A stretch of DNA of 64,000 bases from Billgrantia ethanolica (GTDB lineage Bacteria; Pseudomonadota; Gammaproteobacteria; Pseudomonadales; Halomonadaceae), in the NCBI RefSeq assembly GCF_021404305.1, contig NZ_JABFTX010000002.1:806001-870000 (forward strand), in the 5' to 3' direction. A program made the translations under genes and the position numbers. The notes under the pieces were generated by a model, which was given only the letters and a program-made list of their open reading frames with translations, did not search any database and was not told where the DNA came from. Below are positions 55,918 to 64,000 of this stretch, in pieces; positions within the stretch are counted from its first letter, which is position 1, and every line of letters starts with the position of its first letter.

Positions 55918-57261
55918 TCATTGTAGCGTCGGGGAAGCCAGTTCGCCGCGCAGAGAATTGGGCAGTGCCTCGGTGATGGTCACCTCGACGAAGTGGCCGA
56001 TCAGCTCGGTGGGGTTGGCGGCGCTGAAGTTGACCACCCGGTTGTTCTCGGTGCGCCCCGACAGCTGGCCGGGATCCCTGGGCGAGAAGCCGCTGACCAG
56101 GATGCGCTGCGTAGTGCCCACCATGCGCCGCGAGATCTGCATTGCCTGCTGATTGATGCGCTCCTGCAGGATCGCCAGACGCTGCTTCTTGACGCTCTCC
56201 GGGGTGTCGTCGGGCAGTGCCGCGGCCGGTGTCCCGGGCCGCGCCGAATAGACGAAGCTGAAGGAGTGGTCGAAGCCGATGCGATGGATCAGGTCCATGG
56301 TGGCCTCGAAGTCCGCCTCGGTCTCGCCGGGGAAGCCGATGATGAAGTCGGAAGAAAAGCTGATGTCGGGGCGCAGTGCACGAATGCGCTCCATCTTCTC
56401 CACGTACTCCTCGACGGTGTGGCCGCGCTTCATGGCGGCGAGGATACGGTCGGAGCCGGCCTGAACCGGCAGGTGCAGGTGGCTGACCAGCTCGGGAATC
56501 TCGCCATAGGCCTCGATCAGGCTGTCGCTGAACTCCACCGGGTGCGAGGTGGTGAAGCGAATGCGGTCGATACCCTCCACAGCTGCCACGCAGGCGATCA
56601 GCTCGGCCAGATCGATCTCGTCGCCGAGCCGGTTCTCTCCGCGGTAGGCGTTGACGTTCTGGCCCAGAAGGTTGATCTCGCGCACGCCCTGATCGGCCAG
56701 GTGGATCACCTCGTCCATCACTGCCTCGAAGGGGCGCGACACCTCTTCGCCGCGGGTATAGGGCACCACGCAGAAGGTGCAGTATTTGGAGCAGCCTTCC
56801 ATCACCGAGACGAAGGCGGTCGCACCGTCGGAGCTGGGCTTCGGCAGGTGGTCGAACTTCTCGATCTCGGGGAACGTCACGTCGACGACGGAGATCTGGT
56901 CGTTGCGCCTGGCATCGAGCATCGACGGCACCCGGTGCAGGGTCTGGGGGCCGAACACCATGTCGACGTAAGGCGCACGCTTGCGCAGCGCCTCGCCTTC
57001 CTGGCTGGCCACGCAGCCGCCCACGCCGATCACCAGATCGGGGTTGGCCTCCTTGAGTTTCTTCCAGCGGCCGAGCTGGTGGAAGACCTTTTCCTGGGCC
57101 TTCTCACGAATCGAGCAGGTATTGAGCAGGATGACGTCGGCTTCGCCTTCGTCGTCGGTCAATTCGAGCTGGTGAGATTCGCCGAGCAGATCCGCCATGC
57201 GTGCGGAGTCGTACTCGTTCATCTGGCAGCCGTGGGTCTTGATGAAGAGTTTCTTCGCCAT
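55918..57261 (-). CDS. miaB: tRNA-2-methylthio-N6-dimethylallyladenosine synthase
   Basis: 447 residues. N-terminal MTTase domain with conserved cysteines ([23 protein letters not shown]), radical-SAM cluster CSKYCTFC and a C-terminal TRAM domain ([27 protein letters not shown]). It adds a methylthio group to the i6A37 made by MiaA, whose gene begins the window. The start at 57261 gives the family-typical [13 protein letters not shown]. Confidence 0.97.
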   Translation of the reverse strand: MAKKLFIKTHGCQMNEYDSARMADLLGESHQLELTDDEGEADVILLNTCSIREKAQEKVFHQLGRWKKLKEANPDLVIGVGGCVASQEGEALRKRAPYVDMVFGPQTLHRVPSMLDARRNDQISVVDVTFPEIEKFDHLPKPSSDGATAFVSVMEGCSKYCTFCVVPYTRGEEVSRPFEAVMDEVIHLADQGVREINLLGQNVNAYRGENRLGDEIDLAELIACVAAVEGIDRIRFTTSHPVEFSDSLIEAYGEIPELVSHLHLPVQAGSDRILAAMKRGHTVEEYVEKMERIRALRPDISFSSDFIIGFPGETEADFEATMDLIHRIGFDHSFSFVYSARPGTPAAALPDDTPESVKKQRLAILQERINQQAMQISRRMVGTTQRILVSGFSPRDPGQLSGRTENNRVVNFSAANPTELIGHFVEVTITEALPNSLRGELASPTLQ

Positions 57262-57484
57262 AGGATAGAGGGTCAGTCGTCCGACGCGTGCGTCACCGGT
57301 GAGTGGAGTGTCGCGGGAATAGGCCTTGTGGCCGTCCTCGAAGGTGGCGGTATTATACGGAAGGCAGCCTGAAGGAGCCAGTAGGGGCACCGCGGCCAGG
57401 GACGCCTGTGATACGCTAGCCCCTTGGCAGTCCCCCAGCGGGACATCTCATTAGCACAACCGAACGTTGAGGACAGACGGCCTT

Positions 57485-57814
57485 ATGGCGGCCAAGCCGA
57501 TCTATCGGGTGGTTTTCCACCAGCAGGGTGAAGTCTGGGAGCTCTATGCCAGGGAGATCTACCAGAGCGAACTTTGGGGTTTCATCGAGGTCGAGGAATT
57601 TGTCTTCGAGGACGGCTCGAAGCTGGTCGTCGATCCCTCTGCCGATCGCCTGCGTCACACCTTCGATGGCGTCAAGCGCAGCTATCTGCCGCTGAACGCC
57701 ATCGTGCGTATCGACGAGGTGGAGCGTGAGGGGCCGGCCAGGGCCGTGAAGAGCGAGGGGCGCATCGCGGAGTTTCCGCGTGGTCCTATGCTGCCGCCGA
57801 AGAGCGAGCGCTGA
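57485..57814 (+). CDS. DUF1820-family protein
   Basis: 109 residues. IYRVVFHQQGEVWELYAREIYQSELWGFIEVEEFVFEDGSKLVVDPSADRL matches DUF1820, a small gammaproteobacterial family of unknown role. It is divergent from miaB. The ATG at 57485 is preferred; a TTG 18 bases upstream lies in the AGGA site. Confidence 0.88.
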   Translation: MAAKPIYRVVFHQQGEVWELYAREIYQSELWGFIEVEEFVFEDGSKLVVDPSADRLRHTFDGVKRSYLPLNAIVRIDEVEREGPARAVKSEGRIAEFPRGPMLPPKSER

Positions 57815-57929
57815 CAACAATGAAACGCAGGGAAAGGGCATGCCCGCGGTCTGCTCAGGAAATGATCATCCTGTCGCAGCCCAGTGCCGGGGTGCCAGAC
57901 AGCCGCCTTTCCAGCGGTTTTCCCGGGGT

Positions 57930-57951
57930 TTATCCACAGATACTGTGGATA
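57930..57951. other. Inverted DnaA-box pair
   Basis: TTATCCACA at 57930-57938 is a perfect DnaA box. The palindrome TATCCACAG-ATA-CTGTGGATA (57931-57951) places a second, one-mismatch box on the opposite strand. It lies in the gap between DUF1820 and the SH3 gene. Confidence 0.6.
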
Positions 57952-58023
57952 GGCCAGTGAAAGAGAGATTTGCCAAGGGCTTGTCGATGGCAGGCCCGCG
58001 GCTTTGATAGCCAGGACACCGGC

Positions 58024-58650
58024 ATGAAGCATCGATTCAGGTTTTTTCTCGCAGGCGTCGCGCTTGGCTTGGCGGCGCTTCCGCTGCATGCCCAGCAGGC
58101 GGACGACAACGCGCGTTGGGTTTCCGATGAGTTGACCACCTACGTGCGCAGCGGCCCGACCGACGGCTATCGCATTGTCGGTACCCTGACGGCCGGCGAG
58201 CCGGTTACCCTGCTCGAGACCAGCGGCAACTACAGCCGGGTCGAAAACGGTGACGGCAATCGTGTCTGGATATTGAGCAACGAGCTGCAGTCGTCGCCGA
58301 GTGCGAGCTACCAGCTGCCGCGCCTCGAGGAGCAAGTGGCCGAGCTCGAGGCCGAGCTGGGCGCTATCAACGAGACCTGGGAGAACCGGGTCTCGGCCAT
58401 GACCGAAACCCTCGACGTGCGTGAGCAGCGCATCGCCGAGCTGGAAGCGCGCAACCGCGAGCTCGACAGCGAGGCCGACCGCTCGCGCAGTACCATCCGC
58501 CAGCTCCAGGCCCGCCTGGATACCCAGGAAGAAGATCTACTGATGCGTTACTTCATGTACGGCGGTGGCGTAGCCGGCGCCGGTCTCCTGGTCGGGCTGA
58601 TCGTTCCCCATCTGCCGCGCAAGCGGCGCAAGCGCGACCGCTGGTTCTGA
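58024..58650 (+). CDS. SH3-domain membrane protein, TIGR04211-like
   Basis: 208 residues. Signal peptide (about 1-22, FFLAGVALGLAALPLHA), an SH3b domain (RWVSDELTTYVRSGPTDGYRIVGTLTAGEPVTLLE), a long coiled coil (about 100-175) and one C-terminal helix (VAGAGLLVGLIVPHLP) ending in a basic tail. The plan resembles E. coli YgiM. The role is unclear, probably an envelope function. Start at 58024 by signal-peptide position. Followed after 16 bases by tpm. Confidence 0.85.
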   Translation: MKHRFRFFLAGVALGLAALPLHAQQADDNARWVSDELTTYVRSGPTDGYRIVGTLTAGEPVTLLETSGNYSRVENGDGNRVWILSNELQSSPSASYQLPRLEEQVAELEAELGAINETWENRVSAMTETLDVREQRIAELEARNRELDSEADRSRSTIRQLQARLDTQEEDLLMRYFMYGGGVAGAGLLVGLIVPHLPRKRRKRDRWF

Positions 58651-58666
58651 TGACGAGGCATGGACG

Positions 58667-59308
58667 ATGACGCGTGAATGGCTCGACCGCTGGCGCGAGG
58701 GGCGTATCGGTTTTCATCGCCACGATACGCATCCGGCACTGGTGCGCCACTGGCCCAGGCTGAAGATACGCGCGGGCACCAAGGTGCTGGTACCGCTGTG
58801 CGGCAAGAGCCTGGACATGCGCTGGTTGGCCAATCGCGACCACCCTGTGCTGGGCATCGAGCTGTCGCGGGAGGCGATCGAGCAGTTCGTCGACGAGGGC
58901 ACCGGCGAGGTGTCGCGTTACCAGCAGGAGCCGTTTGCGATCTGCCGTCAGGGCAGCGTGGAGCTGTGGTGCGGTGACTTCTTCCACTTCCATATCGATC
59001 AGGCGGCCGAGATCGGTGCCTTCTACGATCGCGCCGCGCTGATCGCTCTGCCGCCCGCGACTCGCCAGCGTTATGCCTTTCATCTCGCGCAGCTGATCCC
59101 CCCCGGCATGCGCGGGCTGCTGATCTCGCTTTCACGTGCGACGGGAGACGAAAGCGCCGGCCCGCCCTATCACGTGCCGGCCGATGAGGTGCGCGAGCTG
59201 TTCGAGCCCAATTTCCAGGTCACTCACCTGGAGGATGGCGAACCGGAAGCGGGTAGCGGGTTTCGTGAAAGTGTGTGGGCGCTCACCCGGCGCGGCCCGC
59301 TGACTTGA
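58667..59308 (+). CDS. tpm: Thiopurine S-methyltransferase
   Basis: 213 residues. WLDRWREGRIGFH at the start, SAM-binding VLVPLCGKSLDMRWLA and GIELSREAIEQF, and YDRAALIALPPATRQRYA match bacterial TPMT, which methylates thiopurines and has been linked to tellurite and selenium methylation. Normal length. Likely co-transcribed with the SH3 gene. Confidence 0.93.
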   Translation: MTREWLDRWREGRIGFHRHDTHPALVRHWPRLKIRAGTKVLVPLCGKSLDMRWLANRDHPVLGIELSREAIEQFVDEGTGEVSRYQQEPFAICRQGSVELWCGDFFHFHIDQAAEIGAFYDRAALIALPPATRQRYAFHLAQLIPPGMRGLLISLSRATGDESAGPPYHVPADEVRELFEPNFQVTHLEDGEPEAGSGFRESVWALTRRGPLT

Positions 59309-59341
59309 GCGGTAGCGAAAGTCTGGATGTGGCGCAACGGC

Positions 59342-59371
59342 AAAGGGCCGCCCGGTGGGGGGCGGCCCTTT
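59342..59371. terminator. Bidirectional terminator between tpm and the YajG-type gene
   Basis: Eleven-bp perfect stem AAAGGGCCGCC/GGCGGCCCTTT with an 8-base loop, A run on one side and T run on the other, between convergent genes. Confidence 0.85.
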
Positions 59372-59414
59372 CGCATGGTGTGGCTGGGCATGGCGTGGCT
59401 CGAGGCCGAGAGGC

Positions 59415-60005
59415 TCAGCGGGCCAGCAGCTGGGCCAGCTCCGGGTCGCTGAAGGCGCGATCCAGGGCGTCGCCGATCAGGTCATTGAGCATGCGGCGGT
59501 TGGCGTCACGCCCCGGGCGCACCGCGTAGCTCTGGGTGCGGCGGGCAGTGTAGGTGCCGGTGTAGGTGGTGCCCTGGTTGGTCACCTTGACCTCGAGTAC
59601 CGCTTCCATCCGTGCTTCATCGATGACCGGGCGGTTCTCGCCACGCTCGTAGCCGAGGTGCAGCATCGTGACCGTCAGGCCCGGGCGACCGCTGGCCGGC
59701 TCGCTGGTCGGTGAAAAGCCCATGTCGCGAACGGCCCGTTCCGCCTCGCGCTGCAGGTTCGGTATCAGCTCGTGGGCGCTCACGGTAATCACTGCCGTAG
59801 ACATGGCGCTGCCGGTGCGCGTACCGATCACCTCGCTGTCGCGCTCGTCCACGGCGGCTACCGTCACGGCCTGACCGCTGCCCGTCTGGGGAACGGCGGC
59901 ACTGCGCTGCGGGTTGAGCTGGAGGTAATGGGGGCTGGCGCAGCCGGCCAGCAGGGCGGTGGCCAACAGAACGGCTGCGGCACACAAGGCATGACGTCGA
60001 TTCAT
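59415..60005 (-). CDS. YajG-family lipoprotein
   Basis: 196 residues. Lipoprotein signal with LAGC (19-22), then ASPHYLQLNPQ and VTVAAVDERDSEVIGTRTG, and GTYTARRTQSYAVRPGRDANRRMLNDLIGDAL near the end, as in YajG. Outer-membrane lipoprotein of unknown function. Confidence 0.85.
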   Translation of the reverse strand: MNRRHALCAAAVLLATALLAGCASPHYLQLNPQRSAAVPQTGSGQAVTVAAVDERDSEVIGTRTGSAMSTAVITVSAHELIPNLQREAERAVRDMGFSPTSEPASGRPGLTVTMLHLGYERGENRPVIDEARMEAVLEVKVTNQGTTYTGTYTARRTQSYAVRPGRDANRRMLNDLIGDALDRAFSDPELAQLLAR

Positions 60006-60219
60006 TCTCGCTCCCGGATTCGTCTTGCGGGGCCAGGGGGCGGCCCGAGCTTGGCCGTGCGTGAGGCAGCAGAAAGATACTCGCCTCAGTCACTTGTGCA
60101 GTATATCGTCAGCTCGCTGTCGGCAACAGCGTTGCGCCGGGCGTAGGCATTACGGTTACACTCTGTTTTTCACTCGACGAAGATCGAGCCTTTCGCCTTC
60201 CAGGAGAGGAAGATACCGC

Positions 60220-60663
60220 ATGATACGTCCTGCCACGACCGAGGACATTCCGCAGCTCGTCGACATCTGGCTGCGTGCCTCGCTGCTGGCTCATGACTTC
60301 ATTCCCGCCGGGTTCTGGCGTGATCGCGCCGAGGACATGGCGAGCCGCTATCTGCCCGGTGCGGAAACCTACGTGCTCGAGGCCGCTGGGCGCGCCGTGG
60401 GGTTTGCCGCGCTCAACGACGATCACCTCGAGGCGCTGTTCATCGACCCCGAGCTGCAGAGCTTCGGCCACGGCACCCATCTGATGGCGCATGCCATGAG
60501 CAAGCGGGAGCGAATTACCCTGTGCGTCTACTCACGCAACGTGCATGCCGTCTCCTTCTATCGCCGCCTGGGCTTCCGGGTGCTCGAGGAGCGCACGGAG
60601 CCGCTCAGCGGCGAGCAGGAGACGCTCATGGTCTGGTCGCGTACGCCGGGCGAGGCAGGCTGA
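60220..60663 (+). CDS. GNAT-family N-acetyltransferase
   Basis: 147 residues. MIRPATTEDIPQLVDIWLRASLLAHDFIPAGFW resembles the YjaB-type acetyltransferases, and the terminal RNVHAVSFYRRLGFRVLEERTE is the usual GNAT end. The acetyl-CoA loop is recognisable as LQSFGHGTHLM, with G-H-G-T where Q-x-x-G-x-G/A is expected. AGGAGAGGA precedes the ATG. Substrate unknown. Confidence 0.87.
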   Translation: MIRPATTEDIPQLVDIWLRASLLAHDFIPAGFWRDRAEDMASRYLPGAETYVLEAAGRAVGFAALNDDHLEALFIDPELQSFGHGTHLMAHAMSKRERITLCVYSRNVHAVSFYRRLGFRVLEERTEPLSGEQETLMVWSRTPGEAG

Positions 60664-60674
60664 CGCCGAACCGC

Positions 60675-61772
60675 TCAGCTCACCGCTTCGAGCGTGGAAG
60701 CAGCCTGTTTGCTCCGCTCATCGGGAAATCGATGCCAGCGCCGGGGAGCGGCGTACAGGCGCGTGCCCCGGGTGAGGTGAAGTCTTTCGTAATCGGCGTG
60801 GCTCACCGTGGCCAGCCAGGGCTCGCCCAGCCAGTCCGCCTCCAGCTCCACACGTACTTCGGCTCCCACCGGTGAAATGGCGGTCACGCACACCGGCAGG
60901 TGGGCGTGCTGCGTGGCGCTGGGTGCGAGCTCCAGCTCGTGGGGGCGCAGCAGCAGTTCTTCCGGGCCGTCGGCCAGGTCCACGGCCAGACGGGCGTCAC
61001 CGCAGGTCAGTACACCGTTGCGCACCGTGCCTTCGAGGTGATTGACGTCGCCCAGGAACTCGAACACGAAGCGATTGGCCGGATGACGATAGAGTTCGTC
61101 GGGGGTGTCGATCTGCTCGATGCGGCCGTTGCTCATCACCACCACGCGGTCGGAGAGCTCAAGCGCTTCTTCCTGATCATGGGTGACGAACAGGCTGGTG
61201 AAGTTGAGCTCGTCGTGCAGATGGCGCAGCCAGCGGCGCAGCTCCTGGCGTACCTTGGCATCCAGCGCGCCGAAGGGTTCGTCGAGCAGCAGCACGTCGG
61301 GGCGCAGGGCCAGGGCGCGCGCCAGCGAGACCCGCTGCTGCTGGCCGCCGGAGAGCTGGGCGGGGTAGCGGTGAGCCATGTGCTCGAGCTTGACCATCTC
61401 CAGCAGACGATGCACCCGGCTGCGAATCTCGCCGCTCGAGGGACGGCTCTTGCGCGGCATCACCGTGAGACCGAAGGCCACGTTGTCGAACACCGTCATG
61501 TGCCGGAACAGCGCGTAGTGCTGGAACACGAAGCCGATGCGCCGGTCGCGCACGTGCAGGTGGGTCACGTCGCGCTCGCCGAACAGAATGCGGGCGCCGG
61601 CGACGTTGTCTGCCGTCTCCAGTCCGGCAATGATGCGCAACAGCGTGGTCTTGCCGGAGCCGGACGGACCCAGCAGGCCGACCAGCTCGCCTTCGGTGAT
61701 GTCCAGATCGATCGGCTCCAGCGCCTGGGTCCTGCCGAAGTGCTTGCCGATCTCATGAAGGCGGATGCTCAT
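60675..61772 (-). CDS. cysA: Sulfate/thiosulfate ABC transporter ATPase
   Basis: 365 residues. Walker [17 protein letters not shown], signature [15 protein letters not shown], Walker [12 protein letters not shown] and the switch His in THDQEEAL are complete. A C-terminal regulatory domain ([10 protein letters not shown] onward) follows, as in CysA. Its start overlaps the cysW stop by four bases (ATGA). Confidence 0.96.
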   Translation of the reverse strand: MSIRLHEIGKHFGRTQALEPIDLDITEGELVGLLGPSGSGKTTLLRIIAGLETADNVAGARILFGERDVTHLHVRDRRIGFVFQHYALFRHMTVFDNVAFGLTVMPRKSRPSSGEIRSRVHRLLEMVKLEHMAHRYPAQLSGGQQQRVSLARALALRPDVLLLDEPFGALDAKVRQELRRWLRHLHDELNFTSLFVTHDQEEALELSDRVVVMSNGRIEQIDTPDELYRHPANRFVFEFLGDVNHLEGTVRNGVLTCGDARLAVDLADGPEELLLRPHELELAPSATQHAHLPVCVTAISPVGAEVRVELEADWLGEPWLATVSHADYERLHLTRGTRLYAAPRRWHRFPDERSKQAASTLEAVS

Positions 61773-62596
61773 GGGTGAACCTCCCGGCGCGCAGCGCGCC
61801 ATTCCAGGCCGGCCTTGGCGACCAGCGTGAGCAGGGCGATCAGTGCCAGCAGCGATGCGCTGGCGAAGGCGCCCACGGTATTGTAGTCCTGATAGAGCTG
61901 CTCGAGATGCAGCGGCAGGGTATTGGTCTGGCCACGGATGGCGCCGGAAACCACGGAGACGGCGCCGAACTCGCCGACCGCCCGGGCGTTGGTCAGGATC
62001 ACGCCGTAGAGCAGCGCCCAGCGGATGTTGGGCAGCGTGACCCGGCGGAAGATAGTCCAGCCCGGGGCGCCCAGGGTCACGGCAGCCTCTTCCTCGCGGG
62101 AGCCCTGGGCCTGCATCAGCGGAATCAGCTCGCGGGCAACGAACGGGCAGGTGACGAAGATGGTCACCAGCAGGATGCCGGGCCAGGCGAACATCAACTG
62201 GATGTCGTGGCCATCGAGCCAGCTGCCCAGCCAGCCGGTGCGGCCGTAGAGCAGCAGATAGACCAGCCCCGCCACCACCGGAGAGACGGCGAAGGGGATG
62301 TCGATCAGGGTCTGCAGGATGCGCCGTCCCGGGAAGCGGAAGCGGGTCACCAGCCAGGCCAGCGCCACGCCGAACACCAGGCACACTGGAATCGTCAGCA
62401 CGGCGATGAACAGGGTCAGCTGGATCGCTGCCAGGGTGTAGTGATTGGTGACGTTGGCCCAGAACACGTCGATGCCCCGGGCGAAGGCCTGGGCGAAGAT
62501 CGCCACCAGCGGCAGCAGCAGGAACAGGGCCGCCAGCACCACGGCGGCGCCGATCAGCAGGCGCCGAACGGCGACGCCATCTCCGATTCGTTGCAT
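61769..62596 (-). CDS. cysW: Sulfate ABC transporter permease CysW
   Basis: 275 residues, six membrane helices. Contains the sulfate-permease region [21 protein letters not shown] and the ATPase-coupling [22 protein letters not shown] (EAA loop). It overlaps cysA by four bases and shares one base with the cysT stop, so the three are co-translated. Confidence 0.95.
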   Translation of the reverse strand: MQRIGDGVAVRRLLIGAAVVLAALFLLLPLVAIFAQAFARGIDVFWANVTNHYTLAAIQLTLFIAVLTIPVCLVFGVALAWLVTRFRFPGRRILQTLIDIPFAVSPVVAGLVYLLLYGRTGWLGSWLDGHDIQLMFAWPGILLVTIFVTCPFVARELIPLMQAQGSREEEAAVTLGAPGWTIFRRVTLPNIRWALLYGVILTNARAVGEFGAVSVVSGAIRGQTNTLPLHLEQLYQDYNTVGAFASASLLALIALLTLVAKAGLEWRAARREVHP

Positions 62597-63459
62597 CAGC
62601 CGTGTCCTCCGTGCAGGCGCTTGATGAAGCGGCCCTGCCAGATGTTGATGGCGAGCAGCAGGGCCAGCGAAACGAACAGCACCACCGAGGCGATGGCCGA
62701 GGCGCCGGCGTAGTCGTACTCCTGCAGGCGCACGAAGATCATCAACGCGGTGATCTCGGTCTCGTAGGGCATGTTGCCGGCGATGAAGATGATCGCGCCG
62801 AATTCACCCAGCGAGCGCACGAAGGCAAGCCCGGTGCCGGTCACCAGGGCCGGCCACAGGTGCGGCAGGATCACGCGGCGAAAGCCGGTGAAGTCCGAGG
62901 CGCCGAGGGTCAGCGCGGCCTCGTCCATTTCATTGGGCATGTCCTCCAGCACCGGCTGCACCGTGCGCACCACGAAGGGAATGCTGGTGAAGGACATGGC
63001 CAGGGCGATGCCCACCCAGGTGTAGGCCACCTGCAGCCCGAGCGGTTCGAGCAGTTGCCCCATCCAGCCGTTGCTGGAGTAGAGCGTGGCCAGGGTGATG
63101 CCGGCCACGGCGGTGGGCAGGGCGAAGGGCAGGTCCATCAGCGCATCGAGCAGGCGCTTGCCGGGGAAGGTGTAGCGCACCAGTACCCAGGCCAGCAGCA
63201 GGCCGAAGGCGGCGTTGACGATGGCTGCCACGGCGGCGGCGCCAATGGTCACCACGTAGCTTGCCACCACCCGCTCGTTGGTGATGATGGCCCAGTACTC
63301 GGCCAGGCTGAGCCCCGCCAACTGGCCGAACAGGCCGGTCATGGGCAGCAGCAGCATCAGCGAGACGAAGGTCAGGCTGATGCCGAGCGACAAACCGAAG
63401 CCCGGCAGCACCCGCTTGGGGGTGCTGCCGAGGCCGATGGCGAAGGAACGACTACTCAT
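62596..63459 (-). CDS. cysT: Sulfate ABC transporter permease CysT
   Basis: 287 residues, six membrane helices. PSS-type [15 protein letters not shown] equivalent is [28 protein letters not shown], with the coupling loop [24 protein letters not shown]. Partner of CysW in the inner-membrane channel. Also called cysU. It lies 40 bases after the binding-protein gene. Confidence 0.95.
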   Translation of the reverse strand: MSSRSFAIGLGSTPKRVLPGFGLSLGISLTFVSLMLLLPMTGLFGQLAGLSLAEYWAIITNERVVASYVVTIGAAAVAAIVNAAFGLLLAWVLVRYTFPGKRLLDALMDLPFALPTAVAGITLATLYSSNGWMGQLLEPLGLQVAYTWVGIALAMSFTSIPFVVRTVQPVLEDMPNEMDEAALTLGASDFTGFRRVILPHLWPALVTGTGLAFVRSLGEFGAIIFIAGNMPYETEITALMIFVRLQEYDYAGASAIASVVLFVSLALLLAINIWQGRFIKRLHGGHG

Positions 63460-63499
63460 CGTGTCTCGCTTGCGTCGCGCATGTCAGGCGCCGTCGCTA

Positions 63500-64000
63500 T
63501 CAGCGGCGGCGTTGCAGCTGGTCGAGCAACCCGCCGCTACCGAAATGGGTTTCCATCGCTTCTTCCCAGCTGCCGGCAATGTCTTCTACCAGCAGTAGCT
63601 CGGTCTCGGGGAAGTGATCGGCGAACTCTTCGACGACCGTCTCGTGATGCACGCGATAGTTGAAGCCGGCCAACTGACGCTGGGCCTCTTCGCTGTAGAG
63701 GTACTCCACATAGGCTTTGGCCAGGTCGAGATTGCCGTTACGCTCGGCGTTGGGCTCGACCACCGCCACCGGGAACTCGGCCAGGATGCTGACCGGCGGC
63801 ACGATCACTTCGTAGTCTTCCTCGCCGTACTCCTGGCGAATGTTGTTGACCTCGGACTCGAAGCTGATCAGCACGTCGCCCAGACCACGCTCGATGAAGC
63901 TGGTGGTGGCGCCGCGACCGCCGGTGTCGAACACTGCCACGTTGCGCAGGAAGGTGCGCATGAAGTCGTGGATCTGCTCCTCGTCACCGTCGAACTGCTG
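63500..64000 (-). CDS. Sulfate-binding protein, N-terminal part outside the window
   Basis: C-terminal 166 residues of a periplasmic sulfate/thiosulfate-binding protein of the Sbp/CysP type; the frame runs off the window edge. FDTGGRGATTSFIERGLGDVLISFESEVNN and VIVPPVSILAEFPVAVV are the family core. First gene of the cys operon on the minus strand, delivering sulfate to CysTWA. Whether it is Sbp or CysP cannot be decided from this end. Confidence 0.93.
   Translation of the reverse strand, partial: QQFDGDEEQIHDFMRTFLRNVAVFDTGGRGATTSFIERGLGDVLISFESEVNNIRQEYGEEDYEVIVPPVSILAEFPVAVVEPNAERNGNLDLAKAYVEYLYSEEAQRQLAGFNYRVHHETVVEEFADHFPETELLLVEDIAGSWEEAMETHFGSGGLLDQLQRRR

Overview
The window is high-GC chromosomal DNA from a gammaproteobacterium. 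Protein character and gene order (miaA-hfq-hflX-hflK-hflC-hisZ-purA, phasin-PHA synthase, miaB-ybeZ-ybeY-corC-lnt, DUF1538/P-II genes) best fit the Halomonadaceae (Halomonas sensu lato). This is inference from family knowledge; there is no rRNA gene to confirm it. Coding density is very high. I see no tRNA or rRNA gene, insertion sequence, prophage or CRISPR array. Long antisense open frames are common and are a by-product of GC-rich codon use.

Layout. 1-7.4 kb, plus strand: miaA (5' end missing), hfq, hflX, hflK, hflC, a terminator, hisZ, purA. 7.5-17.3 kb, minus strand: a six-gene polysaccharide operon (ugd, Alg8-like synthase, Alg44-like PilZ protein, PL14-like lyase, PL5/AlgL-like lyase, very long Sel1-repeat lipoprotein) behind a 376-bp leader with a sigma-E/AlgU-like promoter. 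17.6-21.6 kb: RimK-like ATP-grasp ligase divergent from a GNAT enzyme, then yajQ, a small heat-shock protein with a sigma-32-like promoter, and a DUF454 membrane protein. 21.7-27.1 kb: pepN, a hairpin-rich gap, and a minus-strand module of DUF1538 transporter (with a one-base frameshift), P-II-like protein, CBS protein and small membrane protein. 27.3-31.9 kb: lemA, an M48 protease, a repeat-bearing lipoprotein, a cold-shock gene and a LysE-family exporter. 31.9-37.1 kb: soluble lytic transglycosylase, two hotdog thioesterases, and htpG with a near-perfect sigma-32 promoter. 37.3-49.2 kb: pntAB, gpsA, sixA, an AEC transporter preceded by an unlisted 31-codon membrane ORF, two alpha/beta hydrolases, a patatin, an Smr protein, prmB, aroC and a DUF6489-like protein. 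49.3-51.8 kb: phasin and class I PHA synthase. 51.8-57.3 kb, minus strand: lnt, corC, ybeY, ybeZ, miaB. 57.4-60.7 kb: DUF1820, an SH3 membrane protein, tpm, a YajG-type lipoprotein and a GNAT. 60.7-64 kb: the sulfate ABC transporter cysA-cysW-cysT and the C-terminal part of its binding protein.

The most interesting system is the 7.5-17.3 kb operon. It keeps the inner-membrane logic of alginate secretion (precursor dehydrogenase, Alg8-type synthase, Alg44-type c-di-GMP receptor, AlgL-type lyase, AlgK-type Sel1 lipoprotein). The dehydrogenase, however, looks like a UDP-glucose rather than a GDP-mannose enzyme. No epimerase, acetylation gene, AlgX or AlgE porin is present, and a second, PL14-like lyase is inserted. 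My inference is a c-di-GMP-gated polyuronate, perhaps a glucuronan, made from UDP-glucuronate rather than alginate. The second point of interest is the DUF1538/P-II/CBS module, probably a regulated cation or ion transporter, broken by one missing base.
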